Shown piece by piece: positions 17,301-25,367 of a stretch of DNA of 64,000 bases. Within the stretch, counting starts at the first letter, position 1, and each line of letters opens with the position of its first letter. The translations under genes and the position numbers were made by a program. The notes beneath the pieces were generated by a model. It was not told where the DNA came from. It did no database searches and was given only the letters and a program-made list of their open reading frames with translations. Source of the stretch: Massilia sp. NR 4-1 (GTDB lineage Bacteria > Pseudomonadota > Gammaproteobacteria > Burkholderiales > Burkholderiaceae_D); assembly GCF_001191005.1 (NCBI RefSeq), contig NZ_CP012201.1, forward strand, positions 4,588,001 through 4,652,000. The letters run 5' to 3'.

Positions 17301-18586
17301 TAATTTACCCTTCCAAGTTTGTACCAAACGTTTTGCTTCTTCTGGATTTGCTGCAGCTCATCGTAGGGAACCGATGTGAAGTACAGTTTCTCCGCCATAT
17401 CGGGCGGATAAACGCGGGGGAATTTCTTGTGCATATAGCGGGTGTACCGGGTCTGCAGGAAGAAAATCAGATTCGGGTTGCTCAGCGTTTCGTAGTTGGC
17501 GATCGCCATATCCTGCATGGCGTCGGCCTCCACCTTGCGCAGGCGGGTGAAGTCGGACAAGGTCAGGTCCAGCGCATTGCCGTGTTTTTCCAGCAGCTTG
17601 ACGAAGACGTGCACGTCCTCCAGCGCCATATTCATGCCCTGGCCCAGGAACGGCGCGGTGGCGTGCGCCGCGTCGCCGATCAGCAGCATATTGCCCTTGT
17701 AGTGGAAGGTGCTGGAACGGACATTGATCAGGTCGTTGCTCGGCAGCGCGATGTACTGTTCCATCAGCTCCTGGCGGCTGGCCTCCGGCAGCATGCTGAA
17801 ATAGCGGTTGAAGAACTCGGCCATGGCTTCCGGATTCTGCGTCGCCAGGCTGGGCGTGCCGGTATAGGGCAGGCAGATGGCGAAGCTGATGCTGCCGTCC
17901 GGGATGGTGGCGGCGCGGCCGGCGAACAGGCCGCGCGAATCCATGCCGAAGAAGTACAGCAGGTCCTTGCGGAAGCCGAGCGCCTCGGCCTTCGGCAGCA
18001 CCACGGTCTTGTAGCCGTGGCGGAAGAAGGTCTGCTTGAACTCGAAGCGCCGCATGCTGCTTTGCATGGCGCGCCGCACCGCCGAGTGGGCGCCGTCGGC
18101 GCCGATGATCAGGTCGCCATGCAGATGCTGCAGGGCGCCGTCCGGCCCCTGGATCAGCACGGTTTTGCGGTCCAGGTCGACGTCCAGGCATTTATGCTCG
18201 AAGTGGTATTTCACCTTGTGCAGGGCGGCGTATTTGTTGAGCAGGCGCTGGAAGGCATTGCGGTTCAGCGACAGGGGATACAGGCCTTCGAGCGGATGCA
18301 GCTCGCGCACCTTGTATTGGCCGCGCACGCAAAACGCCATGCCGACCACGGGTTCGCCGCACTGATCCAGATCCTGCTTGCTGATGCCGGCCCCGAGCAC
18401 CGCCTTGATGCCGCGCACCGTCATGCTGACGCCGATGGCGCGCGAGTTGATCGGATCGGCTTTGGGGTTTTCCTGCAGCGGGTCGCTGCGCTTTTCCACA
18501 ACCTGGACATGGTGTCCGCGTTGCGCCAGATAGATGGCGGTGAGGCTACCTGCCAAGCCGCCGCCGACGATAATGATTTTGTGCAT
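17300..18586 (-). CDS. vioC: Violacein synthase VioC (FAD monooxygenase)
   Basis: A 428-residue FAD-dependent monooxygenase that makes the oxindole ring, the last enzymatic oxygenation of violacein; acting without VioD it gives deoxyviolacein. The N-terminus carries IIIVGGGLAGSLTA, the dinucleotide-binding motif. LIGDAAHATAPFLGQGMN near residue 300 is the FAD/ribityl-binding motif of the kynurenine-monooxygenase-like group. It starts directly after the vioB stop, and its stop overlaps the vioD start by one base. Length fits known VioC (about 429). Confidence 0.95.
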   Translation of the reverse strand: MHKIIIVGGGLAGSLTAIYLAQRGHHVQVVEKRSDPLQENPKADPINSRAIGVSMTVRGIKAVLGAGISKQDLDQCGEPVVGMAFCVRGQYKVRELHPLEGLYPLSLNRNAFQRLLNKYAALHKVKYHFEHKCLDVDLDRKTVLIQGPDGALQHLHGDLIIGADGAHSAVRRAMQSSMRRFEFKQTFFRHGYKTVVLPKAEALGFRKDLLYFFGMDSRGLFAGRAATIPDGSISFAICLPYTGTPSLATQNPEAMAEFFNRYFSMLPEASRQELMEQYIALPSNDLINVRSSTFHYKGNMLLIGDAAHATAPFLGQGMNMALEDVHVFVKLLEKHGNALDLTLSDFTRLRKVEADAMQDMAIANYETLSNPNLIFFLQTRYTRYMHKKFPRVYPPDMAEKLYFTSVPYDELQQIQKKQNVWYKLGRVN

Positions 18587-21500
18587 TCAGGCCTCTCTTG
18601 ACATCTTTCCCCGAGATAAATCGGTCAATTGCTGATTAAAAAACTCCAACATTTCGATCGGCGCCAGGCCGACCACGCCCGCTTCCAGGCTGCGGGCGTA
18701 CTGCGCCAGCGCCAGGCATTTCTGCGCCAGCTGCTCGCAGCCCGTGCTGTAGTCGCTGCTGATCTGGCTGCTGAGCGGCGTGGGCACGGGCGGTCCGGCA
18801 TTGCGTCCGGGCAGGCCGGACGGCATGTTCATCAGCGCGGCCGACAGGGGCCGCAACAGGCCGGTCATGATGTCGATGGCCGCATTCATCAGGCGCGAAC
18901 GGCGCAGGCTGCCCAGCGGCTGCTGCGCGAAATGGTGGGCCATCAGGGCGAAGGTCAGCTCATTGCAACCCTGGTACAGCTGCATCAGCGAACGCGTCCT
19001 GGGATCGGTCACGACATTGCAATCGGCGCGCGCTTCCAGCACCGGGTTTTTCAGCGCCGGAATGGCCGGCTCGAACGGTTTGGCGCAGGCCGCGAACTTG
19101 CCGGCCAGGGTGCGCAGGCGCTGGAAATGCGAGGCGTCGAAATGCGGCGAATCGACCGCCACGCCTTCGCCCTGTTCGGTGACGAAGTCGATGGCGAACA
19201 GCGCGCTGTCGCGGTCGGCCACTTCCAGCTGGTAGCCCGGGTAGGCGCGGTTGGTCAGCTCCTTGAGGAACAGGTGGTGTTCGCCGCCGCTCTTGCCGCC
19301 GCCGGCCGGGAACAGGTCCGGCAGCTCGGCCAGCGCCTGGCGGATGGCGATATAGAAGCTGGCGATGGACTTGCCCGGCGTCGGAATATAGTCGGGCCAT
19401 TCGAAGCGCACGAAACGGGCCAGCACATGCTCGGAGAACGGTTCGAAGGCGAATTCCGTGTCGAGGCCGAAGCGCTGCCGCGCCGCCTGTCCCAGCACGG
19501 GCACGCCGGCATAGAAGGGCTCGCCCAGCGCCATCAGCACATTGTTCACCAGCAGGTAGTGGATCATTTCCTCGTGGGCGATTTCCAGCAGGGCGCCGCG
19601 CGCGCCGCTGTTGCGGCGCCGGTCTTCGCCGCCGCAAGCCAGTTCCAGCTCGGCCGGCAGCCAGCGCCCCGCTTTCACCTGCTGCAGCCCCTGCTCGTAA
19701 TTGGGAATCGAATACGCGGCATACAGGTACTGCAGCATGAGCGACAGTTCGAGGTCGATCGCCTTCTGCAATTCCTCGACCAGTTCGCCTTTACAGCGGA
19801 TGACGTGGGCCGTGCCGGCCTGCGGCTGCCCCGTCTTGGCGGCGGCCTCGACCTGGGTCAGGTATTTCAGGAACAGGCGCGATTTCGGCAGCGACAGCTC
19901 GCGCGTGCTCGGCATGTAATAGCTTTTGTCGCGGTTCTGCGGATCGCACATCTGCCACATCAGGCGCGAATAGGTTTCGCATTTGCACTGGTCCGCCAGG
20001 CTGAACACCTTGTCCGACATGAAGGGATAGATCAGCTCGTAATAGCTCATCACATGCCGGTAGAGGAAGGCGTAGTCGACCTGCTCGGCCGGCACCTCGT
20101 CCAGATGCCAGTCGTCGGGCAGTACGCGCACGCCGATGGATTGCGTCTCCCGGCCCTCGCCCAGCACGATGCGGGTGGCGCCGGAACGGCGGCCCGTGAC
20201 GCGCAGCTCGGCGTAGCCCGTTCCCTGCGCGGAGGCTTCCAGCTCCAGGGCCAGCATCTCGCCGTCCTGCGCCTGCACCGCCAGCGCAGGGTGGGCCGCC
20301 AGCGCTCCGCGGAAACGGCTTTGCAGCGTGATCGTTTGCGGAAAGTCGCGCTGCTTCTGCCGGTTGGGCGCTTCCAGATACAGCAGGTTGCTGTCGGATT
20401 GCAGCACCCAGTCGGCTTCGTCCCATTGCGCCTGCGCGCTGCCCAGGCTGAGCGAACCGGAAGCCGCCTCGGCGTGCTGCAGCGGCACATCGATGACGCC
20501 ATGGTGGCGCCAGTAATCCAGGTACAGCTGCTCCGGGATGCGCGCCAGCAGCGCGCCGCCGGCGCCATGCAGCAGCAAGTCGCCCAGCGCCTGCTTGCCG
20601 CCCAGCGCATGGGTTGGATGCTGTTCCGACACGGCGCTGGCCGCGCGCGTGGTGAAGGGAATGGCGGTCGGCATGCTGAGCGAGACGCGGTCGGCCTGCA
20701 ACTGCACCAGCACCGGTCCCAGGCGGCTCTGGCGCGGCAGCAGCAGGCGGCCGGCCGGATAGGTGGCCAGTTCGCCGCGCCGCCACAGCCCGATGCTGCC
20801 GGCCATGTCATAAAACACCTGCGAATCGGGCTTCGGCGGCGTCGACATATTGAACAAGGCGTATTGCACCGTGAGCCCGAGCACATCCTCGCCGGCCAGC
20901 GCCTCTTGCAAGGCGCGCAGGCTGGCCGGCAGCGCCGCCTCCTGGTTGAAGAGGAAATTCGCATCCTGCTTGGCCACGGAAAACTGGAATACCCTGGAGC
21001 GGCCGAATTCATCGTCCAGGAAATGCCCGCTGCGCTCCGTGATATGGCCATGGCCCAGCAAGCGCACCGATTGCGCCTGCGGCAGGTCGGCGCTGAACAG
21101 GCTGGGCGTATTCGGCGTGGCGTGCTTGCCGCTCAGCGTGAACTGGCCGGCGTAAATCAGTGTGCTGTCCGGTTCGGCGGGGTTCTGGTCGACCCACCGC
21201 GCACGGTTGACCGTCGTGCGCAGGTAATCGTTGTAATGCCCCCATAAAGCCAGCTTGGCGCCGACCAGATTGTCTTCGGTATCGACTGCGCCTTCCTGCA
21301 GCTGAACGCCGGTGATTCTGGCGTTCTCCCACGCAAAATGATTATTGCCGCAAGCGTTGTAGCCCGCCGCCTGGCTGAAGATGCCTTCCGGGTCCGGCTT
21401 GCCCTCGGCATTGAAGCGCGGGGCAAGCTGTTTCAGGTGCTGATGGAATTCCGTCGGCGGCCGGCCCAGATCGAAAGGCTCGCCCGCGACCGATACCGTA

Positions 21501-21604
21501 TTGCTGGCGATATCGATATGGCCGTGCGTGTTGCGATTTGCAGTCGGCACATTGGCGCGGGCAAAGCCTCGGAAATGGAAGCGCGGAAAATCAAGAATGC
21601 TCAT
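18587..21604 (-). CDS. vioB: Iminophenyl-pyruvate dimer synthase VioB
   Basis: A 1005-residue protein. VioB is described as a haem protein that couples two molecules of the VioA product, indole-3-pyruvate imine. The N-terminal half is unique to this group. The region from about 610 to 850 is a ferritin-like four-helix domain with ELQKAIDLELSLMLQYLY and EIAHEEMIHYLLVNNVLMAL. It lies between vioA (6-bp gap) and vioC (no gap) in the conserved order vioABCDE, and the length matches characterised VioB (about 1000). Confidence 0.95.
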   Translation of the reverse strand: MSILDFPRFHFRGFARANVPTANRNTHGHIDIASNTVSVAGEPFDLGRPPTEFHQHLKQLAPRFNAEGKPDPEGIFSQAAGYNACGNNHFAWENARITGVQLQEGAVDTEDNLVGAKLALWGHYNDYLRTTVNRARWVDQNPAEPDSTLIYAGQFTLSGKHATPNTPSLFSADLPQAQSVRLLGHGHITERSGHFLDDEFGRSRVFQFSVAKQDANFLFNQEAALPASLRALQEALAGEDVLGLTVQYALFNMSTPPKPDSQVFYDMAGSIGLWRRGELATYPAGRLLLPRQSRLGPVLVQLQADRVSLSMPTAIPFTTRAASAVSEQHPTHALGGKQALGDLLLHGAGGALLARIPEQLYLDYWRHHGVIDVPLQHAEAASGSLSLGSAQAQWDEADWVLQSDSNLLYLEAPNRQKQRDFPQTITLQSRFRGALAAHPALAVQAQDGEMLALELEASAQGTGYAELRVTGRRSGATRIVLGEGRETQSIGVRVLPDDWHLDEVPAEQVDYAFLYRHVMSYYELIYPFMSDKVFSLADQCKCETYSRLMWQMCDPQNRDKSYYMPSTRELSLPKSRLFLKYLTQVEAAAKTGQPQAGTAHVIRCKGELVEELQKAIDLELSLMLQYLYAAYSIPNYEQGLQQVKAGRWLPAELELACGGEDRRRNSGARGALLEIAHEEMIHYLLVNNVLMALGEPFYAGVPVLGQAARQRFGLDTEFAFEPFSEHVLARFVRFEWPDYIPTPGKSIASFYIAIRQALAELPDLFPAGGGKSGGEHHLFLKELTNRAYPGYQLEVADRDSALFAIDFVTEQGEGVAVDSPHFDASHFQRLRTLAGKFAACAKPFEPAIPALKNPVLEARADCNVVTDPRTRSLMQLYQGCNELTFALMAHHFAQQPLGSLRRSRLMNAAIDIMTGLLRPLSAALMNMPSGLPGRNAGPPVPTPLSSQISSDYSTGCEQLAQKCLALAQYARSLEAGVVGLAPIEMLEFFNQQLTDLSRGKMSREA

Positions 21605-21610
21605 AGGCGC

Positions 21611-22909
21611 TCAGTTCGAGGAGGTGGCGAGCTTATCGTTAGTGCCGGGTTCTTCCGCTGCCTCGCTGAGCCGTTCCAGCAGCAGGTGGGTGGCTTGCCG
21701 TGCGCTGATCAGGCTGCCTTCCATCCAGCCGCAATGCTGGGTATAGGCGTCCGAGCAGGAGATGATGCCGTCCGGGTGCAGCAGGACCGGCGGATGTTCG
21801 GCTTCCGGCTCCAGATAAAACTCGACGCCGTGCGGCCAGTGCTTGTAGAAATGCGTCTTGATCGGCGGCAGCGGCTGCCCGTTCAGTGGCAACACCTCTT
21901 CCAGGTGGCTGCGCACCCGTTCCAGATATACCTCTTCACCCTGCTCCAGACTGTCCCGCCAATACGTCGCGCTTTTGCTGTCGGTGTAGAAGACCAGGTA
22001 TTTGTCGCTCTTGAAGTAGATTTTCCGCAGAGGATTGTTGGCCATCAGCACTTTGTCGGTCAGGCCCAGGCCCTGGAACCACGACTTGTCGAACGTCAGG
22101 AAGCCTTTGAACAAAGGCAGGGAGTCGTATTTGAACGGGCTCCAGGTGGCGGGGAAATCCAGGTCCAGGCCGGCCATGGCGGAGGGCGGGATGGCCATGA
22201 TCAGGTGGCGGGTGCGGTGCACCAGGGTGTCGCCCATATGGCTGAAGGAGAGCACATACTCGGCGCCGGTTTTTTTAACCGACAGCAAGCGGTGCTCCAG
22301 CTGAAACTCCACGCCGCCGGACTGGGCCTGGCGCTGCAGCTGGCCCAGCAGTTCGCTATAGCCGTCGGTGGCATAGCGCCACTGGTTGGCGGCATTCTCG
22401 GTAAAGTTTTGCGTTTCCGGGTGCTTCTTGATGATGTCGTAAGCCATGGCGGCCGTTACGATCGGCAACAGCAGGGCGTCATAGCCGGTGGCCTTGATGA
22501 TGCGGTTGGCTTCCTCCACGCCCAGATAGTTGCTGACGAAATCCAGGAAGGAATCGTCCGGATGCTCTTTCACCATCGGGCTCAGGCTCAGCAGGGTGTC
22601 CTTCAGTTTCTCTTGTTCGCGCTCGCGAAACACTGCTTCGGTAAATGGATAGATGGCATGGGCCAGGCCGCTTTCCTGCATGAGCTGCTGGAAGTTCGGA
22701 TGCAGTTGCGGCGAGTAGCGCGCGGCGCCGAGTTCGGCGATTTCCTCCTCGTCGATTTCGCGCGACTGGATACGGCCGCCTACCGACGTATTCAGGTCGA
22801 ATACGCGGATGCGTAAATTTTTCCCGGCCGCGGCGTTGATCAATTGGGTTGCGCAAGTCAGTCCACCAATGCCAGCGCCAACTATGCAAATGTCAGAATA
22901 ATTCGTCAT
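21611..22909 (-). CDS. vioA: L-tryptophan oxidase VioA
   Basis: A 432-residue flavoenzyme of the amine-oxidase/L-amino-acid-oxidase type that oxidises L-tryptophan to indole-3-pyruvate imine, the first step of violacein synthesis. The FAD motif ICIVGAGIGGLTCA begins at about residue 8, followed by a GGRIQSRE segment typical of this fold. It is the first gene of the operon, and AAAGGAA precedes the ATG at 22909. Upstream is a non-coding stretch of 529 bp with two perfect FNR boxes. Length fits known VioA (about 418-434). Confidence 0.96.
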   Translation of the reverse strand: MTNYSDICIVGAGIGGLTCATQLINAAAGKNLRIRVFDLNTSVGGRIQSREIDEEEIAELGAARYSPQLHPNFQQLMQESGLAHAIYPFTEAVFREREQEKLKDTLLSLSPMVKEHPDDSFLDFVSNYLGVEEANRIIKATGYDALLLPIVTAAMAYDIIKKHPETQNFTENAANQWRYATDGYSELLGQLQRQAQSGGVEFQLEHRLLSVKKTGAEYVLSFSHMGDTLVHRTRHLIMAIPPSAMAGLDLDFPATWSPFKYDSLPLFKGFLTFDKSWFQGLGLTDKVLMANNPLRKIYFKSDKYLVFYTDSKSATYWRDSLEQGEEVYLERVRSHLEEVLPLNGQPLPPIKTHFYKHWPHGVEFYLEPEAEHPPVLLHPDGIISCSDAYTQHCGWMEGSLISARQATHLLLERLSEAAEEPGTNDKLATSSN

Positions 22910-23005
22910 CCGGAAATTCCTTTTCGTTAATCAAGAACGGTCGATTTGGGTGGCACTTGTTCTGTTCCGGGCGACGGCCCGCCACTTGCGCGCGGCGGGT
23001 GAGGC

Positions 23006-23200
23006 TCAAGAAAAAGTGTCGTCTACGAATTCACCTATGCGCATCTCGTTACCTCTCCCGAACCGGCGCGAGAAGGGGCCGTTGGCAATCAATGTCCGGG
23101 GATCGTGCTTTCCTGAAAAAAGGCAGCGTGACTTTACATTCCCAAGTTGCGGGATGCTACTGCCAGGTTTTGCAGGGGGCGGCCAAGTCGTGCGGCGCAT
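23006..23200 (-). CDS. Possible small ORF in the vioA leader, 64 aa
   Basis: A 64-codon frame starts with ATG at 23200, with AAAGGAA about 8-10 bases upstream, inside the predicted vio leader. The product (MRRTTWPPPAKPG...) is basic, without a membrane helix or recognised domain. Codon use does not strongly favour a real gene. It could be a leader peptide or a chance frame; I list it only because of the ribosome binding site and position. Confidence 0.15.
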   Translation of the reverse strand: MRRTTWPPPAKPGSSIPQLGNVKSRCLFSGKHDPRTLIANGPFSRRFGRGNEMRIGEFVDDTFS

Positions 23201-23245
23201 TGGGCTCTTTCCTTTGCGCCGCTGCTCAAGCTCAGATTGGATTTC

Positions 23246-23259
23246 TTGATGAAAATCAA
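23246..23259. promoter_or_regulatory. FNR/Anr box 1 upstream of vioA
   Basis: TTGAT-GAAA-ATCAA is a perfect match to the FNR consensus TTGAT-N4-ATCAA. Its centre is 53 bp closer to vioA than box 2. If transcription starts near 23264 as suggested by box 2, this site would cover the first transcribed bases and could act negatively. Confidence 0.75.
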
Positions 23260-23298
23260 AAGTTGGCTAGACAATAACCTAAGGACTTGCTAGCCCGT

Positions 23299-23312
23299 TT
23301 GATAAATATCAA
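23299..23312. promoter_or_regulatory. FNR/Anr box 2 upstream of vioA, class II spacing
   Basis: TTGAT-AAAT-ATCAA is a perfect FNR consensus. On the leftward strand a TATTGT hexamer (23276-23271) has its centre 32 bp from the centre of this box. That is the spacing expected for a class II FNR promoter, with the box at -41.5 and -10 at the hexamer. The start would be near 23264, giving a vio leader of about 355 nt. The FNR gene in this window has the matching recognition helix. Confidence 0.75.
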
Positions 23313-23438
23313 AGGTGCGTCGGACGCAAGAAACTATTTTTGACGTATGCTTTGCGGTTGCTTAAGAAAAGGCGTGCTGCATGAGCGTGACGGTTGCTTT
23401 GCTAGTTGCTACGCTCAGTTGCTGTGCGGTGGACTGGC

Positions 23439-24104
23439 TTACAGGCCCCGCTCGATCAGCGTCAACCGATCGCGCAACTCCGGCTTGAGGCGGTACAGCT
23501 GTGCGGGCCGGTGCGCGCCGCCAGCGGAAAATTCGCCGGCGATCGCTTCGAGCATATCCATTTCCATCATCTTGCGGCGGAAGCTGACCTTGTTGAGCGC
23601 TTCGCCCATCAGCGCCTCGTAGATCCGCTGCAGCTGCGGCAGCGTGAACGCCTCGCCCGCCAGGTAGCAGGGCAGTGAAGAATACTGGCTTTTGCCGCGC
23701 AGGCGCTGCACGGCCGTGCCGACGATCGCGCGGTGGTCGAAGGACAGGCGGGGAAGCTTGTCGACGCTGGCCAGCTTCACGTCCGCATGGCCGGCCTGTC
23801 CGATCACGTCGAATGGCACCAGCGCGTAGTACACCACCGAGATCGACCAGCCGCGCGGATCGCGGACCGGGCCGGAGAAGGTCGCCAGCTGCTCCAGATA
23901 GGGCGGCCGGATCGCCGTCTTCTGCGCCAGCATGCGCAGCGCGGCGTCCCGTGTATTGGCATCCGCATCCGGATGAACAAAGCCGCCAGGCAGCGCATGC
24001 ATGTCCTTGAATGGTTCGCGCTCGCGCTTCAGCAGCGCCACCTTCAGGGCGCTGTCCTGCAGCGTCAGCAGAACCACATCGACGGTACATATCATTTGCT
24101 GCAT
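23439..24104 (-). CDS. Nudix-domain transcriptional regulator (NrtR-like)
   Basis: About 221 residues: an N-terminal Nudix fold (about 5-140) followed by a C-terminal winged-helix DNA-binding domain, the layout of NrtR-family regulators. The Nudix box starts as ALPGGFVHPDADANTRDAAL but lacks the REUxEE glutamates, so it probably senses a nucleotide ligand rather than hydrolysing it. I prefer the ATG at 24104, with GGAG 6 bases before; an ATG at 24122 is possible. It is divergent from the radical SAM gene at 24222, and two palindromes lie between them (24132-24165). It ends 529 bp upstream of vioA in the same direction. NrtR proteins often control NAD metabolism, but no NAD gene is seen here. 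Confidence 0.8.
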   Translation of the reverse strand: MQQMICTVDVVLLTLQDSALKVALLKREREPFKDMHALPGGFVHPDADANTRDAALRMLAQKTAIRPPYLEQLATFSGPVRDPRGWSISVVYYALVPFDVIGQAGHADVKLASVDKLPRLSFDHRAIVGTAVQRLRGKSQYSSLPCYLAGEAFTLPQLQRIYEALMGEALNKVSFRRKMMEMDMLEAIAGEFSAGGAHRPAQLYRLKPELRDRLTLIERGL

Positions 24105-24131
24105 ATCCGGCTCCATTTTCATCGGCAAGGG

Positions 24132-24165
24132 AACTATAGCATAGTTAGTTTACTATTTAAACTAA
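24132..24165. promoter_or_regulatory. Two adjacent palindromes, likely Nudix-regulator operator
   Basis: TTAGTTTA-CTATT-TAAACTAA (24145-24165, 8-bp perfect arms) overlaps by two bases with AACTAT-AGC-ATAGTT (24132-24146, 6-bp perfect arms). They sit between the divergent Nudix-regulator and radical SAM genes. A palindrome of about 21 bp in a divergent gap suits a dimeric NrtR-like regulator controlling both directions. Confidence 0.6.
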
Positions 24166-24221
24166 GTGAGCTACACTGTTTCCATGAGCCGAAATAATGG
24201 CACTGGCAGCAAGGCTTGAAT

Positions 24222-25367
24222 ATGCACGATAGAGACATCATTCCGATCCAGCGTTTGACCGGGGAGCTGGCCGCGCAACTGGTTGCGGCGCCGGTGCTGG
24301 CGAAACTGCCGGCAAGCGTGCCGACAGTTGCCTACCGCGCACCCGCCGCCACGGACGATAAGCGCTGGCGTACACATACCATCGGCGGGCGCGGCTACCG
24401 GATCGCGCAACCGGTCACATTCACGCCCTATGCCTCGGCCAAGCCATGCTCGGCGCGTTGCCGCTTTTGTTCGGAAAGCCTGGTTGAGAAAGCTTCTGCG
24501 AAGCCATCCAGTTCGCTGCGCCCCGGCGGCGCCTACTTCGAGAATTTGCGCGCCGCACTGTGCGAGCTGGCAGGCCTGCCCATCTCCTACTCCCTGTCCG
24601 GCCTGGAAACGACGGACGATCCGGCATGGATGCAGCAGATGCTCGACGCGCTGCAGCGGCATGCCGCGTCCTCGCCGGTCAATGACCGGGTGCTGTACAC
24701 CAACGGTTCGGGATTGGCGCATGCGGCGCATGGCATGGCGCTGATCGAGCGCCTTGCCGCATTCAGCCTGGATTGGGTCGAACTGTCGCGCCATCACCAC
24801 CGCGAAGACATCAATCAGTCCATCATGCGTTTTCGTCCCGGTGTGGAGGTGCGGCAGCAGGAGCGCTTTGTCAGCATGCTGCAGCGGCTGGGCGGGCGCA
24901 TTCCGGTGAAGCTGGTTTGCATCGTGCAGGCTGGCGGCGTCGCCACTGCCGGCGACGTGCTGGACTACCTCGGCTGGGCGCGCGGTCTTGGCGTGGAGGC
25001 AGTCATCTTCCGTGAATTTTCGCAGTTTGACGACAGCTATAGGGACAACGTGACTTCGCGCTACATCGCCGCTACGCGCATCCCGATGGCGGGCCTGCTG
25101 GAACAATGCCTGAACCAGCCCGGATTTGCCGGCCAGTTCGGGTTTGAGCAAGTCACTGAAGGTTACTATTTCTGGAATTTGATTGGCCACTACCGCGGCA
25201 TGCGCGTCACGTTTGAAGCGTCGGACTATGCCCTGATGCACCGCCAGCATGGCTCCGGTAATGTATACAAGCTGGTATTCCACGCCAACGGCAATCTATG
25301 CGCCGGCTGGAATCCCGAGCGGCACATTCTGTTTTCGTCCGCCCGAGAGGAGGCACTGATTGGATAA
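24222..25367 (+). CDS. Radical SAM protein of unknown function
   Basis: A 381-residue protein with the radical S-adenosylmethionine cluster motif CX3CX2C (Cys76, Cys80, Cys83 in PCSARCRFC), which binds a [4Fe-4S] cluster and generates a 5'-deoxyadenosyl radical. The N-terminal ~70 residues before the motif and the C-terminal ~120 have no domain I recognise, and no extra auxiliary-cluster Cys pattern is visible. AAGG lies 7 bases before the ATG at 24222. Its stop overlaps the start of the methyltransferase-nucleotidyltransferase gene by 8 bp, so the two products are probably made together. The substrate is unknown; nucleic-acid or nucleotide modification is a guess from the partner. Confidence 0.85.
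   Translation: MHDRDIIPIQRLTGELAAQLVAAPVLAKLPASVPTVAYRAPAATDDKRWRTHTIGGRGYRIAQPVTFTPYASAKPCSARCRFCSESLVEKASAKPSSSLRPGGAYFENLRAALCELAGLPISYSLSGLETTDDPAWMQQMLDALQRHAASSPVNDRVLYTNGSGLAHAAHGMALIERLAAFSLDWVELSRHHHREDINQSIMRFRPGVEVRQQERFVSMLQRLGGRIPVKLVCIVQAGGVATAGDVLDYLGWARGLGVEAVIFREFSQFDDSYRDNVTSRYIAATRIPMAGLLEQCLNQPGFAGQFGFEQVTEGYYFWNLIGHYRGMRVTFEASDYALMHRQHGSGNVYKLVFHANGNLCAGWNPERHILFSSAREEALIG

Larger units (their letters stand above)
22910..23438. other. Non-coding control region upstream of vioA
   Basis: These 529 bases lie between the 3' end of the Nudix-regulator gene and vioA, both leftward, so any promoter here most likely serves vio. They hold two perfect TTGAT-N4-ATCAA sites (23246-23259 and 23299-23312) and a -10-like TATTGT at 23276-23271 on the minus strand. 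A 64-codon leftward reading frame (23200-23006) has AAAGGAA before its ATG and may be chance. I see no clear lux-box palindrome of the kind that controls violacein in Chromobacterium. Confidence 0.6.

Noticed and set aside
18629..21247. Rightward 872-codon frame
   Set aside because: It is the mirror of vioB. VioB is recognised by length, ferritin-like motifs and operon position.
22910..23438. Possible lux box before vioA
   Set aside because: Violacein is controlled by LuxR-type proteins in Chromobacterium, but I found no convincing ~20-bp lux-box palindrome in this stretch.
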